Counted from the stretch's first letter, positions 26,449 through 36,307 are shown. The stretch: DNA of 64,000 bases from Nesterenkonia haasae (GCF_010119385.1 NZ_VFIE01000021.1:1-64000); one strand, 5' to 3'. Numbers and translations: made by a program. The notes: generated from the sequence alone by a model not told the origin.

Positions 26449-27441
26449 TCATGGCGTGGCGACCCGTTTCGCCTCGAGAGTGAGCAATTTTCCTCGGAGA
26501 CGTTGGGTTCCCAAGGAGATTATGATTGCGGACACAAGAGCAAGACCGCTTACTACGTTCTGCCAGAAAGTAGCTACTCCGAGCAAGGTGAGGCTGTTGG
26601 TCAAGAGGCCCATAAAAAGCACACCCACCAGTACCCCGAACATGGTCCCTTCGCCGCCGGTCAGCGCGATGCCTCCGATGAGCACTGCCGTCAGGACGGC
26701 TAACTCGAAACCGGCTCCAAGTTGACCTGCCGGCGCGCTATTCAGACGTGCAGCGGTGAGGGCCCCTGCAAGCCCGGCGCAGGCCCCCGAGACCATGTAA
26801 AGCGCAAAGGGGATGAGCCGTGTAGATATCCCGGAAAGATACGCGGCTTCCCGATTGACCCCCAGTGCATAGACGTGACGTCCCCTCGGAGTCATGATCA
26901 AGAAAACGCCGGCGAATAGGAAGAGTACACCGGCAATGACGGCCGGCACGGGAACACCTAAGACGGCCCCCGCCCCAAAGAAGGCAAACTCTGGGGTGAA
27001 GCCACTGACCGGCAGGGGGCTCATCAACTGTGCGACGCCTCGTCCCGCCGTGAGCACACCCAACGTGGTAATCAGCGACGAAAGACCGATGACAGCAACG
27101 AGGAGCCCATTGATCGCGCCCACGAGTGCTCCGACCAGGAGCGCTGCGCCCAGACCCAACCAGACCGACTCTGTATGCTTCACGGCCAACGCAGCGCAAA
27201 CGCCGCCGATAGCGAGGGTCGAGCCAACGGAGAGGTCAATGTATCCTGCGATAAGCAGCATGCCGACGGGAACGGCCACGATTCCGATGACCGCGACGTC
27301 AAGCAACACGCCACGGAGATTTCCCCAACTCATTTGGGAGCCGGTGGCCATCTCTACTAGCACGACCATGACGATCAGAATGACTAGCAGGGGGCTCTGG
27401 ACGAGCCCCAGAAACACGCGATGGGTGAGCGTACGATTCAT
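26449..27441 (-). CDS. Ribose-type ABC transporter permease
   Basis: 330-residue BPD_transp_2 permease with 8-10 hydrophobic segments. GYIDLSVGSTLAIGGVCAAL and GALVGAINGLLVAVIGLSS match RbsC-type permeases, as does YALGVNREAAYLSGIST. It is last in the operon amidohydrolase, binding protein, ATPase, permease, and overlaps the ATPase gene by four bases. The ligand need not be a sugar; relatives carry autoinducers, purines and polyols. Confidence 0.88.
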   Translation of the reverse strand: MNRTLTHRVFLGLVQSPLLVILIVMVVLVEMATGSQMSWGNLRGVLLDVAVIGIVAVPVGMLLIAGYIDLSVGSTLAIGGVCAALAVKHTESVWLGLGAALLVGALVGAINGLLVAVIGLSSLITTLGVLTAGRGVAQLMSPLPVSGFTPEFAFFGAGAVLGVPVPAVIAGVLFLFAGVFLIMTPRGRHVYALGVNREAAYLSGISTRLIPFALYMVSGACAGLAGALTAARLNSAPAGQLGAGFELAVLTAVLIGGIALTGGEGTMFGVLVGVLFMGLLTNSLTLLGVATFWQNVVSGLALVSAIIISLGTQRLRGKLLTLEAKRVATP

Positions 27442-28991
27442 TGTTTTCGGAGACTTTCTGTGTGAGGGAAACGAGCGGTCGCAGGCTCCGCAGACGATGA
27501 GTGGGCCAAGGAGTCCGAGTGGACGCGCTCCAGTAGAGTTTCTTCGACGAGCTCGTCCGTTGTGAGAGATTCATCGATTTTCCCCTCACGCATGAAGATC
27601 ACGCGATGGGCCAAGGCCAAAGCCTCTTCCGGTTCATTTGTGGAAAACAGCACGCTAATTCGCCGCGTGGCTGCTAGTGTGCGGATCACTTCATAGATCT
27701 CAGACCGTGCCCCTACATCAACGCCCTGAGTTGGGTCATCTAAGAGGAGAACTTTTACCTCAGAGGCGGAGTTAATCCAGCGGCCGATGAGGATCTTCTG
27801 TTGATTACCGCCTGAATAACGTGACGCTGCGAGGTCGGGGACATTCGGTCGAAGAGACATGGAATTGGTCGTGTCTTCAACGATTCGCCTCTCCTGCCTC
27901 CAGTCTCGGACAGCAAATCGGGCCAAGGTGGACATCACCCGGGTGACGGTATTCTCCGCCGCAGTGAGTCGCCCGAACAGTCCCTGCTTAATCCTGTCGC
28001 TGGGAACGAGAGCGATACCAGCTTTGAGGGCGTCGTTCGGATTTCGGATGAGGTGCGACTTTCCTTCAACCAGCACTTCTCCTCGATAGCGACGACGACC
28101 GAAAACGGTCTCGAGAAGTCGGGTTCTGCCGGAGCCGATGAGGCCATACAGACATACGATTTCTCCCGGTTGGAGGCTCAGGTCTAACGATTCCAGCCCC
28201 TCAGTGCTGAATCCCCTCAACTCGAACAACGCGTCTACAGTGGCGTCACACGGAGCCGGCCGAATGTTCGCCGCAGTGTGGTCACCGCTAATCGCGGAAA
28301 CTACATCAGCCTTGGTAATGTCCGCTGTTCTCTCACTCCATACAGCACTTCCGCTGCGTAGCACCGTGACCCGATCCGCGAGTTGCATCACTTCATTGAG
28401 GAGATGTGTCACGTAGAGGATGGCGATGCCTTCCTCTCGCAACTGGTCTACAAGGATTGCCAGGCGCTCAGCTTCGGTCGGGCTCAGAGCGGCGGTGGGT
28501 TCGTCGAGGATTAATAGGTTTGTGTCACGCCTCAGCGCTTTAGCGATCTCAACCAGTTGCCGCTGCCCCATCGCGAGGTCCCCCACCCTGTCGCCAGGCC
28601 GCGCGGTCGCGCCGACTCGGGATAGGCATTCCCAAGCGATTTCCCGTTGGCGCGACCGTTCCACGAACCCGGCTCGAGACTTTTCCAGGCCCAGAAACAG
28701 ATTTTCTGTCACGGTAAGTGAGTCGATGAGGCTCAGGTGCTGGTAGATGACGGCGATGCCCTGGCGGATGGATTCCTGTGGGGAGAGTTCTGTGAAGTCC
28801 TGCCCATCGATGGTGATGACCCCTTCGTTGGGAGAAGTCCGGCCGCCAAGACACCCAATGACTGTCGACTTGCCTGCACCGTTGTGACCTAGAAGTGCGT
28901 GGACCTCCCCCGATTTGATCTCCAAGGTGACGTTGTCGAGCGCTACGGTGGCGCCGTAGCGTTTCGTGAGATTCTTGACCGCGACTGACAT
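27438..28991 (-). CDS. Ribose-type ABC transporter ATP-binding protein (two ABC domains)
   Basis: 517 residues. First ABC domain: Walker A GHNGAGKST (~36-44), DLAMGQRQLVEIAKAL, ILDEPTAALSPTEA. Second domain: degenerate Walker A GLIGSGRTRLLE, signature YSGGNQQKILIGRWI, Walker B VLLLDDPTQGVDVG. This matches RbsA/MglA proteins, where the second nucleotide site is weak. ATG 28991 lies 11 bases after the binding protein gene. Confidence 0.9.
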   Translation of the reverse strand: MSVAVKNLTKRYGATVALDNVTLEIKSGEVHALLGHNGAGKSTVIGCLGGRTSPNEGVITIDGQDFTELSPQESIRQGIAVIYQHLSLIDSLTVTENLFLGLEKSRAGFVERSRQREIAWECLSRVGATARPGDRVGDLAMGQRQLVEIAKALRRDTNLLILDEPTAALSPTEAERLAILVDQLREEGIAILYVTHLLNEVMQLADRVTVLRSGSAVWSERTADITKADVVSAISGDHTAANIRPAPCDATVDALFELRGFSTEGLESLDLSLQPGEIVCLYGLIGSGRTRLLETVFGRRRYRGEVLVEGKSHLIRNPNDALKAGIALVPSDRIKQGLFGRLTAAENTVTRVMSTLARFAVRDWRQERRIVEDTTNSMSLRPNVPDLAASRYSGGNQQKILIGRWINSASEVKVLLLDDPTQGVDVGARSEIYEVIRTLAATRRISVLFSTNEPEEALALAHRVIFMREGKIDESLTTDELVEETLLERVHSDSLAHSSSAEPATARFPHTESLRKQ

Positions 28992-29002
28992 GGTTGTCTC
29001 TG

Positions 29003-30058
29003 CTACTCAGCCGCGCCGAATGCTTCGATGTAGGCGTCGAGCTCTTCGCTGTCGGCAGTGATCAAGTAAGTGGGCAGGTCGACGACTTCATCAGCGCTCC
29101 CTTCCCCCAAAGCGACGGGGAGGTCGATGATCTGCATGGCTAGCTCATCGAAGGATGGAGTGACTATTCCGCGGACGAAGGTGCCCGCCTTCATGGATGC
29201 GAACAGCGATCCATTGCCATCGAGGCCCCCGAGGTAGGTCTCGTCGTCATCAGTGTCGCGTCCACTCTCCACCAATGCTTGATAAGCGCCCTGGGCCGCA
29301 TCACCGGCGGCGGCCAGGACCACGTCAACGTCAGGGTTCTGAGCGAGGACCGTGTTGGTAGCGGAGAGGCCCTCATCTGGTGTCACGGCCTGCTGTGTGA
29401 TGATTTCAAGGCCAGGAGCTGAGGTTTCCAGGCAGTTGAGGAGACCGTCGGTGCGTTCTTGCCCAATCTGGATCGTCTCGTCAACGAGAACAAGGGCAGT
29501 TCCTTCACCGTCAAGTGTCTCGTCAGCCCACTGGGCGGCATCTTCAGACAGGGTGCATCCAGCTTCTTCAAAACTGAACTGCAATGTGGAGTCTTGGTTC
29601 TCCAGGTCGCCACCGTAAGTGACCCAGTACTTGCCCGCATCCATGTAATCCTGAGCGATTGGGTTTAAGGACGCTGGGTCTGCGGGGAAGGTCACTGCAG
29701 CATCGATGCTTTCGTCCCCTAGGTATGTGGTGAGATTCGTGACCTGTTGGCCGAGGTCCATGTCGTCGTGCGTGAAGATCACCTCTACGCCGCGGTCCTC
29801 AGCGACTTCCAAGGTCTGTTCAGTCAAGATTGAATAGACAGGTAATGCGTTGAATGGGTAAGAGAAGAGGATCTTGTTTACTTCCCCCCGGGTCCCGTCC
29901 TCCTCGGTTACCCCGGTTGCCGGTGAACTTGTAGTTTCCTCAGGGGCATCGCTACATCCGGTCAGGATTAGTCCTGCGCCTAGTGCTGTAGCTAGCATCC
30001 ACTGTGGAGCCAGTATTCTCGTGTGCGGCGGTTTCTGGTCAGCGTGTAGATGTGTCAT
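29003..30058 (-). CDS. Periplasmic-binding-type lipoprotein (Peripla_BP_4)
   Basis: 351 residues. Lipobox LILTGC, then a type 1 binding fold: KILFSYPFNALPVYSILTEQ, then DLGQQVTNLTTYLGDESIDA and VLAAAGDAAQGAYQALVESG. The family includes RbsB and LuxP-type proteins. ATG 30058 follows GAGGA, although the spacer is long; a longer frame to 30106 exists. Placed between an amidohydrolase and the matching ATPase/permease, it probably captures the substrate or product of that enzyme. Ligand not predictable from motifs. Confidence 0.85.
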   Translation of the reverse strand: MTHLHADQKPPHTRILAPQWMLATALGAGLILTGCSDAPEETTSSPATGVTEEDGTRGEVNKILFSYPFNALPVYSILTEQTLEVAEDRGVEVIFTHDDMDLGQQVTNLTTYLGDESIDAAVTFPADPASLNPIAQDYMDAGKYWVTYGGDLENQDSTLQFSFEEAGCTLSEDAAQWADETLDGEGTALVLVDETIQIGQERTDGLLNCLETSAPGLEIITQQAVTPDEGLSATNTVLAQNPDVDVVLAAAGDAAQGAYQALVESGRDTDDDETYLGGLDGNGSLFASMKAGTFVRGIVTPSFDELAMQIIDLPVALGEGSADEVVDLPTYLITADSEELDAYIEAFGAAE

Positions 30059-30092
30059 AATTGTAGATTCCTCAGGTTGACGGTGCAGTGAG

Positions 30093-31745
30093 TTACTTTT
30101 TTGCATAGACTTGGTCCCCCGAGAACCATGTCTCCAGAGCAGTGAAGTCCTTGATTTCTTCCAAATCAGTTGTGAACGGGTTTTTCTCTAGGACAAGAAA
30201 GTCTGCGGAGTACCCGGGTGCGAGGCGACCGATGGTGTCGTCCAACCCCATTGCTTCGGCTGGTCCCGTTGTGTAAACGCGCAACGCCTCGTTGAGGGTG
30301 ATGGCTTGCTCGGGCCATAGCGTCCCTTGGAACTCTCCGGTGGGGTTGCGCCGTGTAACGAGACCGTATATTGCCGGCCACGGGTTAGGATCTTCTGAGA
30401 CTGGCCAGTCAGAGCCCCCGGCGAGTGTGGCGCCAGTGTCCAATAGGTCACGGTTGGGGTGGATACGGCTAGCGCGCGGTTCCGGAAGCACGCTGCGAAG
30501 AGCCTCCACAATGACACCTGGATACCAAAGCGCCGGGGAAATCTCTGCTACGACGTCCAATTGGCCATACCGGGCGACGTCGTTAGGGTGCGTGTATGAG
30601 CCGTGGGCGATATGGACTTTCATATCAGTTATGTCGTCTCTGCGTAACTTCTCAACGACGTCCAACACTGCGCGGACTGAAGCATCCCCTGTGCAGTGGA
30701 TTTTGGCGCCGATGCCTAATTCTGCGCACCTACGCAGCCACGTCTCTAGTTCTTCGATGGGCATAGTGGTCCCGCCGCAGTGGTTGTGACCATGCACATC
30801 GTCGGGTATGTACGGCTCAAGAAATGCACCGGTCCTCGACGGTGGGACGCCATCAAGGAATATCTTTGCGAAGTCGGGTCGGTGGTGGACGGTTCGATGT
30901 TGTTCACCGCTACTCAGGAGCGGCTCACCGAGGAATTCCGTGCCGAAGATAAAGTCGTTGACCAGCATCGAAGAGACTACCCAGGCTTTGAGACGCCCTT
31001 GGCTGTCCAGGGTCTTCAGGCCCGCCATGATTTCTCGAGTCGTTGCCGCATCCTGGAAAGCAGTGACGCCGAATTCATGCAACATTTGGATCGCTCGTTC
31101 AGAGCTGGCGGACACATGATCTACCTTTGGAACGCCGGTCTCCTTCAGGCGTGCCTGTTCCACCAAGGCTCCGGCGGTTTCGATCAGCAGCCCAGTAGGC
31201 CGGCCCTCGATATCACGGACGACGTGACCACCGGGCGGGTCCGATTCCAGTGCGAAGATACCGCCGCGGCGCATGGCTTCGGAGTTGGCCCATTTGTTGT
31301 GGTGAGAATCGTCGGTAAGTAATACCGGTATATTGCCTGTCGCCGCATCTAGTTTCTGAAGGGCTTCACTGGTGGATAGCTCCCCGTAACGTCCCGAGCC
31401 CCAGGTTTCTCCGAGCACCCACTCGCCAGGGCCCAGTTGCTTCGCCCATTCACTGGTGGACTGCACAATCTCTTCGATCGAAGCGGTGGGAGGGAAGTTT
31501 AACCGGTACAGGTCTGCCTCACCGGCTAAGTTGTGGTGATTGTGTGTGTCAATCAACCCAGGCATCACAGTCAGACCACGCAAATCTCGCCGAGCATTCC
31601 CCTCCCCGGCCAACTGCAAGATCTCCTCGTTCGACCCGACTGCCACGATCCGTCCTCCGCCGATTGCCATCGCCTCGGCAACCGTGTCTTCGTCATCCAT
31701 GGTGAGGATCGTGGCATTCCAGACGACGTGTTCGATAGCTTCCAT
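30093..31745 (-). CDS. YtcJ-family amidohydrolase
   Basis: 550 residues of the amidohydrolase 3 family, cytoplasmic (no signal). Metal motif GLIDTHNHHNL at ~64-72 (the usual HxH region), then CTGDASVRAVLDVVEKL, VHIAHGSYTHPNDVARYGQL and AGGSDWPVSEDPNPW, each typical of YtcJ-like N-acyl or amide hydrolases. ATG 31745 follows GGAGG with a good spacer; the longer frame to 31778 does not. It leads an operon with a ribose-type importer, so it likely hydrolyses an imported amide or ester. Substrate unknown. Confidence 0.85.
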   Translation of the reverse strand: MEAIEHVVWNATILTMDDEDTVAEAMAIGGGRIVAVGSNEEILQLAGEGNARRDLRGLTVMPGLIDTHNHHNLAGEADLYRLNFPPTASIEEIVQSTSEWAKQLGPGEWVLGETWGSGRYGELSTSEALQKLDAATGNIPVLLTDDSHHNKWANSEAMRRGGIFALESDPPGGHVVRDIEGRPTGLLIETAGALVEQARLKETGVPKVDHVSASSERAIQMLHEFGVTAFQDAATTREIMAGLKTLDSQGRLKAWVVSSMLVNDFIFGTEFLGEPLLSSGEQHRTVHHRPDFAKIFLDGVPPSRTGAFLEPYIPDDVHGHNHCGGTTMPIEELETWLRRCAELGIGAKIHCTGDASVRAVLDVVEKLRRDDITDMKVHIAHGSYTHPNDVARYGQLDVVAEISPALWYPGVIVEALRSVLPEPRASRIHPNRDLLDTGATLAGGSDWPVSEDPNPWPAIYGLVTRRNPTGEFQGTLWPEQAITLNEALRVYTTGPAEAMGLDDTIGRLAPGYSADFLVLEKNPFTTDLEEIKDFTALETWFSGDQVYAKK

Positions 31746-32479
31746 AAGAGACCTCCAGGGGGAGAGTGAGAATTTCATTGACGGGTTCTAGAGATTTGTA
31801 CAACCGTAGGCTTCTTCCGCCTTGTGAGCCTTGAAAGATGATGCAAGGTGTTTGTCGTTTTGTGTGCAGCGCGAGATATTTGGCTTCACGCAACCGGCAG
31901 CGTTCCGCTCATCAATAACAGGCAGGTTCCCGGGTGGCACTCATTAACTTCGATGACCTCGGTCTAGGGCGGTACTTGTTCGACTTCGTCACCGCGTTGT
32001 TCTTCTATACACGCAAACCTCGTGATCAGGACTACCGGGCGCACTGCGGAAGAACTCTCTTAACAAAGTTCGGTTCCCCAGTTATCGAGTTCACGGCGTG
32101 GGATGCCCTACGACCACCCCACGAACAAGGGCACACCGTGAATAGACCGTTGTTGGGCAGACGATTCCCTACCATCGGACGTCACACGTCATTGTTCCAC
32201 TGTGAGCCCACGCATCGGGTCTCTACAGTTGGAGAGGGCGTGTGCTTGACCGGCATCCATAGGATGCAAGTTCCTCGACCCAGACCACAGTGTTCCGTGC
32301 ATTGGTCACGCACATCCTCGGGTCCCGAGGCCAGAGACAGCAATGTGCGCGTCGTCCGCCGTGCCTAAGCGGCGGACGACGGACGGGACACCTCGTCGCC
32401 CAAACTCCGTAAGCTCGTGTGATGAACCGAACGAAGCTTTGCCCCTGTAAGCCACGGTGCCCTCAGCAAGGACTAGCGA
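31746..32479. other. 734-base region without a recognisable gene
   Basis: A plus-strand open frame at 31934-32368 (144 residues) has no family features, no convincing ribosome site and a composition unlike its neighbours. The minus strand is broken by stops. The region holds a perfect CCTCGGG-T-CCCGAGG palindrome near 32315 and a strong hairpin at 32350-32381. It may be decayed DNA plus the promoter of the amidohydrolase operon. Confidence 0.4.
32350..32381 (-). terminator. 12-bp stem hairpin beyond the aldehyde dehydrogenase gene
   Basis: CGTCGTCCGCCG and its exact complement flank an eight-base loop (TGCCTAAG). It lies ~100 bases after the aldehyde dehydrogenase stop. A terminator role is likely but no T-run follows. 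Confidence 0.55.
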
Positions 32480-33889
32480 CTAGCGGCTGATGATATGAGG
32501 TTGGCTGACCTCTTTCAGCCCTTCCACGCCGAACTCGAGTCCGAATCCGGACTCGCGTGCACCACCGAAAGGCATGCGGGGGTCGACGGCCCCGTGCTTA
32601 TTGATCCAGGTGGTCCCCGCCACCAGCTGAGATGCGACCTCCTCTGCGCGGTCGAGGTCTGAGGACCACACCGAAGACCCCAACCCTTCATTTAGCGAGT
32701 TCGCCCATTCGATTGCTTGGTCCACAGTGCTGTACTTCACAATTGGCAGCGCTGGGCCGAACTGCTCTTCAACGACCAGGGGGTTCTGTGGGTCGATATC
32801 GGCCACGAGTGTCGTCGGGTAGAAGTGGCCGGACCTGCTGTGGTCCGGATCTCCTCCAGTCAGGATGCGGGCCCCTGAGTCTCTCGCGGCTGTTACCAGC
32901 CGGTCGACAATCTGCCATTGGGCCTCGTTCTGCAGTGGGCCAAGAACGTTCGCTTCGTCCAGGCCAGGGCCCATGGGCATTTTCTCGGCAACTTCAACCA
33001 GCGCGGAGCAGACCTGATCGTAGATCGACTCAGGCACATAGAGGCGTTTCAGTGCCGCGCAGGTTTGGCCGGTGTTAATGAACGCGCCCCAAAACAAGTC
33101 TTCTGCGATGGCCTTGGGGTCGGCATCGGCCAGCACAATGCCGGCGTCATTGCCGCCCAATTCCATAGTCAGGCGCTTGACGGTATCAGCCGCGGCCTTG
33201 ATGATGCTCTTCCCGGTGGCAGTGGACCCGGTAAACATGATCTTGTCTATGTCAGGGTGCCGACTCAGCGCTTCCCCGACATGCCCACGACCGGGCACAG
33301 GTATCAGAACATTCTCCGGCAGCACAGTATTGAGCACCTCCACAAGTGCCAACACGCTCAACGGGGTATACCCCGAGGGCTTGATGACGACGGTATTGCC
33401 CTGACGCAGTGAGGGGGCGATCTGCCACACTGAAATCATCATCGGCCAGTTCCACGGGCCGATAGCCCCGACGACCCCGAGCGGGCGCCAATGCAGTGTG
33501 GCCCTGCCGGACGTATCGTCGACCAACACTTCGGGCTCCAGAGAGAACTCGGCGGTGGCCCGCAGCCACGCTGAGCACGCTCCTACTTCGAAACGAGCGT
33601 TGGGGCCGTTGAGCGGCTTCCCCTGCTCTCGTGACAACAGCTGTGCCAGCTCCTCCGCGTGAGCTTCCACGGCGTCCGCTGCCGCATGGAGGAGGGAACG
33701 GCGTTGGTCATTGCTGCGCGCCGCCCACCCGGGCTGGGCCGTCTTTGCCCGAGCCACTGCGTCGTTGAGGTCTTCAACGCTTGCTTGGGGGGCTCGGCCG
33801 ACCAATTCTCCGGTGGCCGGGTCGAAGATCTCGCGGCCGCCCTCAGTAGGCTGAATCCGACCCAGAAGATCATCAGTGCGTGTCGTCAT
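32480..33889 (-). CDS. NAD(P)-dependent aldehyde dehydrogenase, candidate phenylacetaldehyde dehydrogenase
   Basis: 469 residues of the ALDH superfamily: GPWNWPMMISVWQIAPSLRQ, cofactor motif MFTGSTATGKSI, catalytic Glu in TMELGGNDAGIVL, and catalytic Cys in NTGQTCAALKRLYVP. The C-terminal PFGGARESGFGLEFGVEGLK is canonical. The ATG at 33889 follows AGGAG with a seven-base spacer; the frame extends to 33991 without a site. Placed beside an aromatic amine oxidase block, it would oxidise the aryl aldehyde to the acid that enters the paa route. Substrate is inferred from context. Confidence 0.85.
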   Translation of the reverse strand: MTTRTDDLLGRIQPTEGGREIFDPATGELVGRAPQASVEDLNDAVARAKTAQPGWAARSNDQRRSLLHAAADAVEAHAEELAQLLSREQGKPLNGPNARFEVGACSAWLRATAEFSLEPEVLVDDTSGRATLHWRPLGVVGAIGPWNWPMMISVWQIAPSLRQGNTVVIKPSGYTPLSVLALVEVLNTVLPENVLIPVPGRGHVGEALSRHPDIDKIMFTGSTATGKSIIKAAADTVKRLTMELGGNDAGIVLADADPKAIAEDLFWGAFINTGQTCAALKRLYVPESIYDQVCSALVEVAEKMPMGPGLDEANVLGPLQNEAQWQIVDRLVTAARDSGARILTGGDPDHSRSGHFYPTTLVADIDPQNPLVVEEQFGPALPIVKYSTVDQAIEWANSLNEGLGSSVWSSDLDRAEEVASQLVAGTTWINKHGAVDPRMPFGGARESGFGLEFGVEGLKEVSQPHIISR

Positions 33890-34041
33890 TGCGAAGCTCC
33901 TTTGTGGAGAAGTATGTGATGTACGTCTCTTAGGTTCGCTCAGATTCTGGGGAAAGTATTGACCATCAACGCACAGGTCTTTACAGCGCATGTACTGATG
34001 GGTGAATACTGAATTCCACCCCTTCCGCCGGGGGCGCTCGC

Positions 34042-34695
34042 TCAGGTGAGTGCAGACTCAGTTTCTGGCGAAAGATCGGGAAAGTCAGCTGCTCGCACGC
34101 CCCTGTCCGTCATCCAGGGTGCCAAGACGTGGTGGAGCATTCTCCACTGGCGATGCTGGGCTGAAAGGGGAGTGCTCAGCACGAACTCCACTTGGAAACC
34201 GGTGCATAGCGCCAAGATGGTGTCGCTGATGACATCCAGCGGTGCGCCAGAGCTCAGCTCCTGCGCAGCCACTGCCTGTTTGAGCAGATTGAAGAAGTCA
34301 TCGTGCCACTGTTGGACGATTTCAGACTGGATGCCGGCCATATCTGGTCGGGACGGCACCCTGCCCCAGAAACTGACCACAACATAAGCCTCTCCTTGGG
34401 TGTGCTCAGCGGCGGGAATGATCTCCTGGAGCATGGTGGTAAGAGCCCGAAGTCCGCTCAGCCCTTCGATCCGCTCGGCCACCCGATAGTTGGTGCTGCT
34501 GAAAATGAACTTCAGAGCCTCGTGCAAGACCTCGTCGAAACCCCGAAAGTAATGCCATAGGGCCCCTGAGGCCACACCGAGCTCGGCAGCGAGGGCACGA
34601 GTTGTCGCAGCCTCCATGCCGTCACGGGCAGCGATCTTCAGGTAGGTGCAGACAATCTCCTGGCGGCGCTCTTCTCTGTCCACTCGTTTGGGCAT
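34042..34695 (-). CDS. TetR-family transcriptional regulator
   Basis: 217 residues. The N-terminal helix-turn-helix reads IVCTYLKIAARDGMEAATTR then ALAAELGVASGALWHYFRGF, followed by a helical ligand domain. ATG 34695 (MPKRVDREERRQ) is the natural start; the frame is open further but without family similarity. Its start lies inside the 3' end of the membrane protein gene upstream. Target unknown. Perfect palindromes near the two AraC genes (36341, 39533) are candidates because TetR dimers bind such sites. Confidence 0.85.
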   Translation of the reverse strand: MPKRVDREERRQEIVCTYLKIAARDGMEAATTRALAAELGVASGALWHYFRGFDEVLHEALKFIFSSTNYRVAERIEGLSGLRALTTMLQEIIPAAEHTQGEAYVVVSFWGRVPSRPDMAGIQSEIVQQWHDDFFNLLKQAVAAQELSSGAPLDVISDTILALCTGFQVEFVLSTPLSAQHRQWRMLHHVLAPWMTDRGVRAADFPDLSPETESALT

Positions 34696-35156
34696 GCCAC
34701 TGATTCTTCCCCATGTCGTGTCACAGAGGAGGTGGCGACTCGCTCGGTCAGCCCTCGCTTCAGACCGATGGTGCACACTAGGACCTCAACTGCGGCGATG
34801 ATTGCGGCGGCGTAGAACAGTTCGTGGACCGGTAATCCGATGGGCAGTACTGGATGAAGATGGCCCGTATGGTCGCCGCCACTCGCGGGCGAGAGAGCTC
34901 CAGGACTGCCCGTGGTCTCGAATGCGCCGAGGATCATCATGGCCACATGAAGCAGGACCATCAGCGTGCTCATCAGACCCACCAGGGCCCAGGTCCTCAC
35001 GGTGCCGTGCCGCCACAAGTGGCCAGCGCAGGGCAGACAGGTCACCGCAGCCAGGGCCATCGCCAGGCTCAGCACCAATGGTCCGTGGCCCACCATCAAG
35101 AGGTGCAGAAGGCCTGAGGCTCCTCCCAACCCGGCAGCGAATCTGCGCAGCAACAT
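34638..35156 (-). CDS. Small integral membrane protein of unknown function
   Basis: 172 residues with four predicted membrane helices (residues ~10-45, 55-80 and 108-130 contain the main hydrophobic runs) and a His-rich loop (GGDHTGHLHP) between helices 3 and 4. No family recognised. Its last ~19 codons overlap the TetR start by 58 bases, so the two are probably co-transcribed. The coding potential is supported by hydrophobic patterning only. The 164-base spacer upstream shows nothing clear. Confidence 0.6.
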   Translation of the reverse strand: MLLRRFAAGLGGASGLLHLLMVGHGPLVLSLAMALAAVTCLPCAGHLWRHGTVRTWALVGLMSTLMVLLHVAMMILGAFETTGSPGALSPASGGDHTGHLHPVLPIGLPVHELFYAAAIIAAVEVLVCTIGLKRGLTERVATSSVTRHGEESVACPNEWTEKSAARRLSAPT

Positions 35157-35320
35157 CTCACTCAGCCCCGGAGCTCACCTGCTGGAGGCCTGCACAGTTG
35201 CGCCCTCATAGTTCGGGAACCTTCCCGGAAGTCCAGGCATGGGATACGAGGCGTGAACACGCGGTGCATGCGCCTCAGTGTAACCATCTGTCCGAAGAAT
35301 GCTGCCACGTCGCGGTGAAC

Positions 35321-36307
35321 CTATCCCACCGCGGTCAGCTGGTGCTGCTGGTGGAGGCGGCGGTACGCCGATGGTGCTACACCGTACTCGGCCTTGAACA
35401 CACGAGAAAAATGCGCAGCATCGTGGAGTCCCCACTTGCTGGCGATCCATGAGACGGCCCGCTGGCTGTAGAGGGGGTCAGTCAGGTCCCGACGAATTTT
35501 CTCCAAACGTCTAGCGCGAATCCACGCCGACACGGTATGGCCTTCTTCTGCAAAGACCGTATAGAGGTGACGCAGTGAGATGAAGTGATGGGCCGCAATG
35601 GAGGCCGGAGTCATGTCAGCGTCGGAGAGGTGTTCCTGGATGTAATCCTGAACCTCTCTACCGAGATAACGTACGGTCGACGTTTCGCACGGGAAGCGGC
35701 TGTCCACTTCTTGGACGAGCAGCGTCTCCATCAGATCCACCGCGGAACGGACGAGTCGGGAGGCGTAGGATCCGGTGAGATGTTCAAGGTTTTTGCCTAG
35801 TTCCACGAAGAACGGGTTGATCATGCGCCCGAGGCCCCCTCCACTCGGGAAAACGGTGGCTGTGACGCTGCTCAGCTGCTCAGGGCTGAGACTGACTTTG
35901 CTTTGGGGGATGATCATCACCAGAGCTTGGCTTGTCTCTGGAAAAGTCAGCGTGTAAGGCCGGTGAGTGTCATATATCGCCAGGTCTCCGGGGTGCAGCT
36001 CGGCTATGCGCTCGTCCTGCTCCAAGTACGCCTGGCCCGCAAGCTGCAAACTCATTTTGTAATACCGGGTGTCGGAGGAGGAGATGGCAGCTTGGCTGCG
36101 TCGGACCACATGCGCCGTAGTGGCCATCTGGAAGAGCAGCACGCCGTCGACATCGGCGTACTGGAAGTGCCCCCTAAAAGCGACCTGGGGCAGTTCTTCT
36201 ATATCCATCGGCACCATCGCGCACCTCATGACGGTCCGCCACGTGGCGAGGTCGGTGGCTGGACGAGGAAATGAAACAACGACGTCGTCAGATCGCGTGG
36301 GGTGCAT
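35321..36307 (-). CDS. AraC-family regulator (FeaR-like), paralogue 1
   Basis: 328 residues. N-terminal AraC-type ligand domain with HVVRRSQAAI, YYKMSLQLAGQAYLEQDERI and LHPGDLAIYDTHRPYTLTF. C-terminal double helix-turn-helix: LSDADMTPASIAAHHFISLR and then WIASKWGLHDAAHFSRVFKA with AEYGVAPSAYRR. These match FeaR-like activators of aromatic amine oxidases. AGGAGG lies four bases before ATG 36307. It is divergent from the amine oxidase gene, with a TTGAGCA palindrome between them. It is close in sequence and equal in length to the regulator on the far side of the oxidase. Confidence 0.9.
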   Translation of the reverse strand: MHPTRSDDVVVSFPRPATDLATWRTVMRCAMVPMDIEELPQVAFRGHFQYADVDGVLLFQMATTAHVVRRSQAAISSSDTRYYKMSLQLAGQAYLEQDERIAELHPGDLAIYDTHRPYTLTFPETSQALVMIIPQSKVSLSPEQLSSVTATVFPSGGGLGRMINPFFVELGKNLEHLTGSYASRLVRSAVDLMETLLVQEVDSRFPCETSTVRYLGREVQDYIQEHLSDADMTPASIAAHHFISLRHLYTVFAEEGHTVSAWIRARRLEKIRRDLTDPLYSQRAVSWIASKWGLHDAAHFSRVFKAEYGVAPSAYRRLHQQHQLTAVG

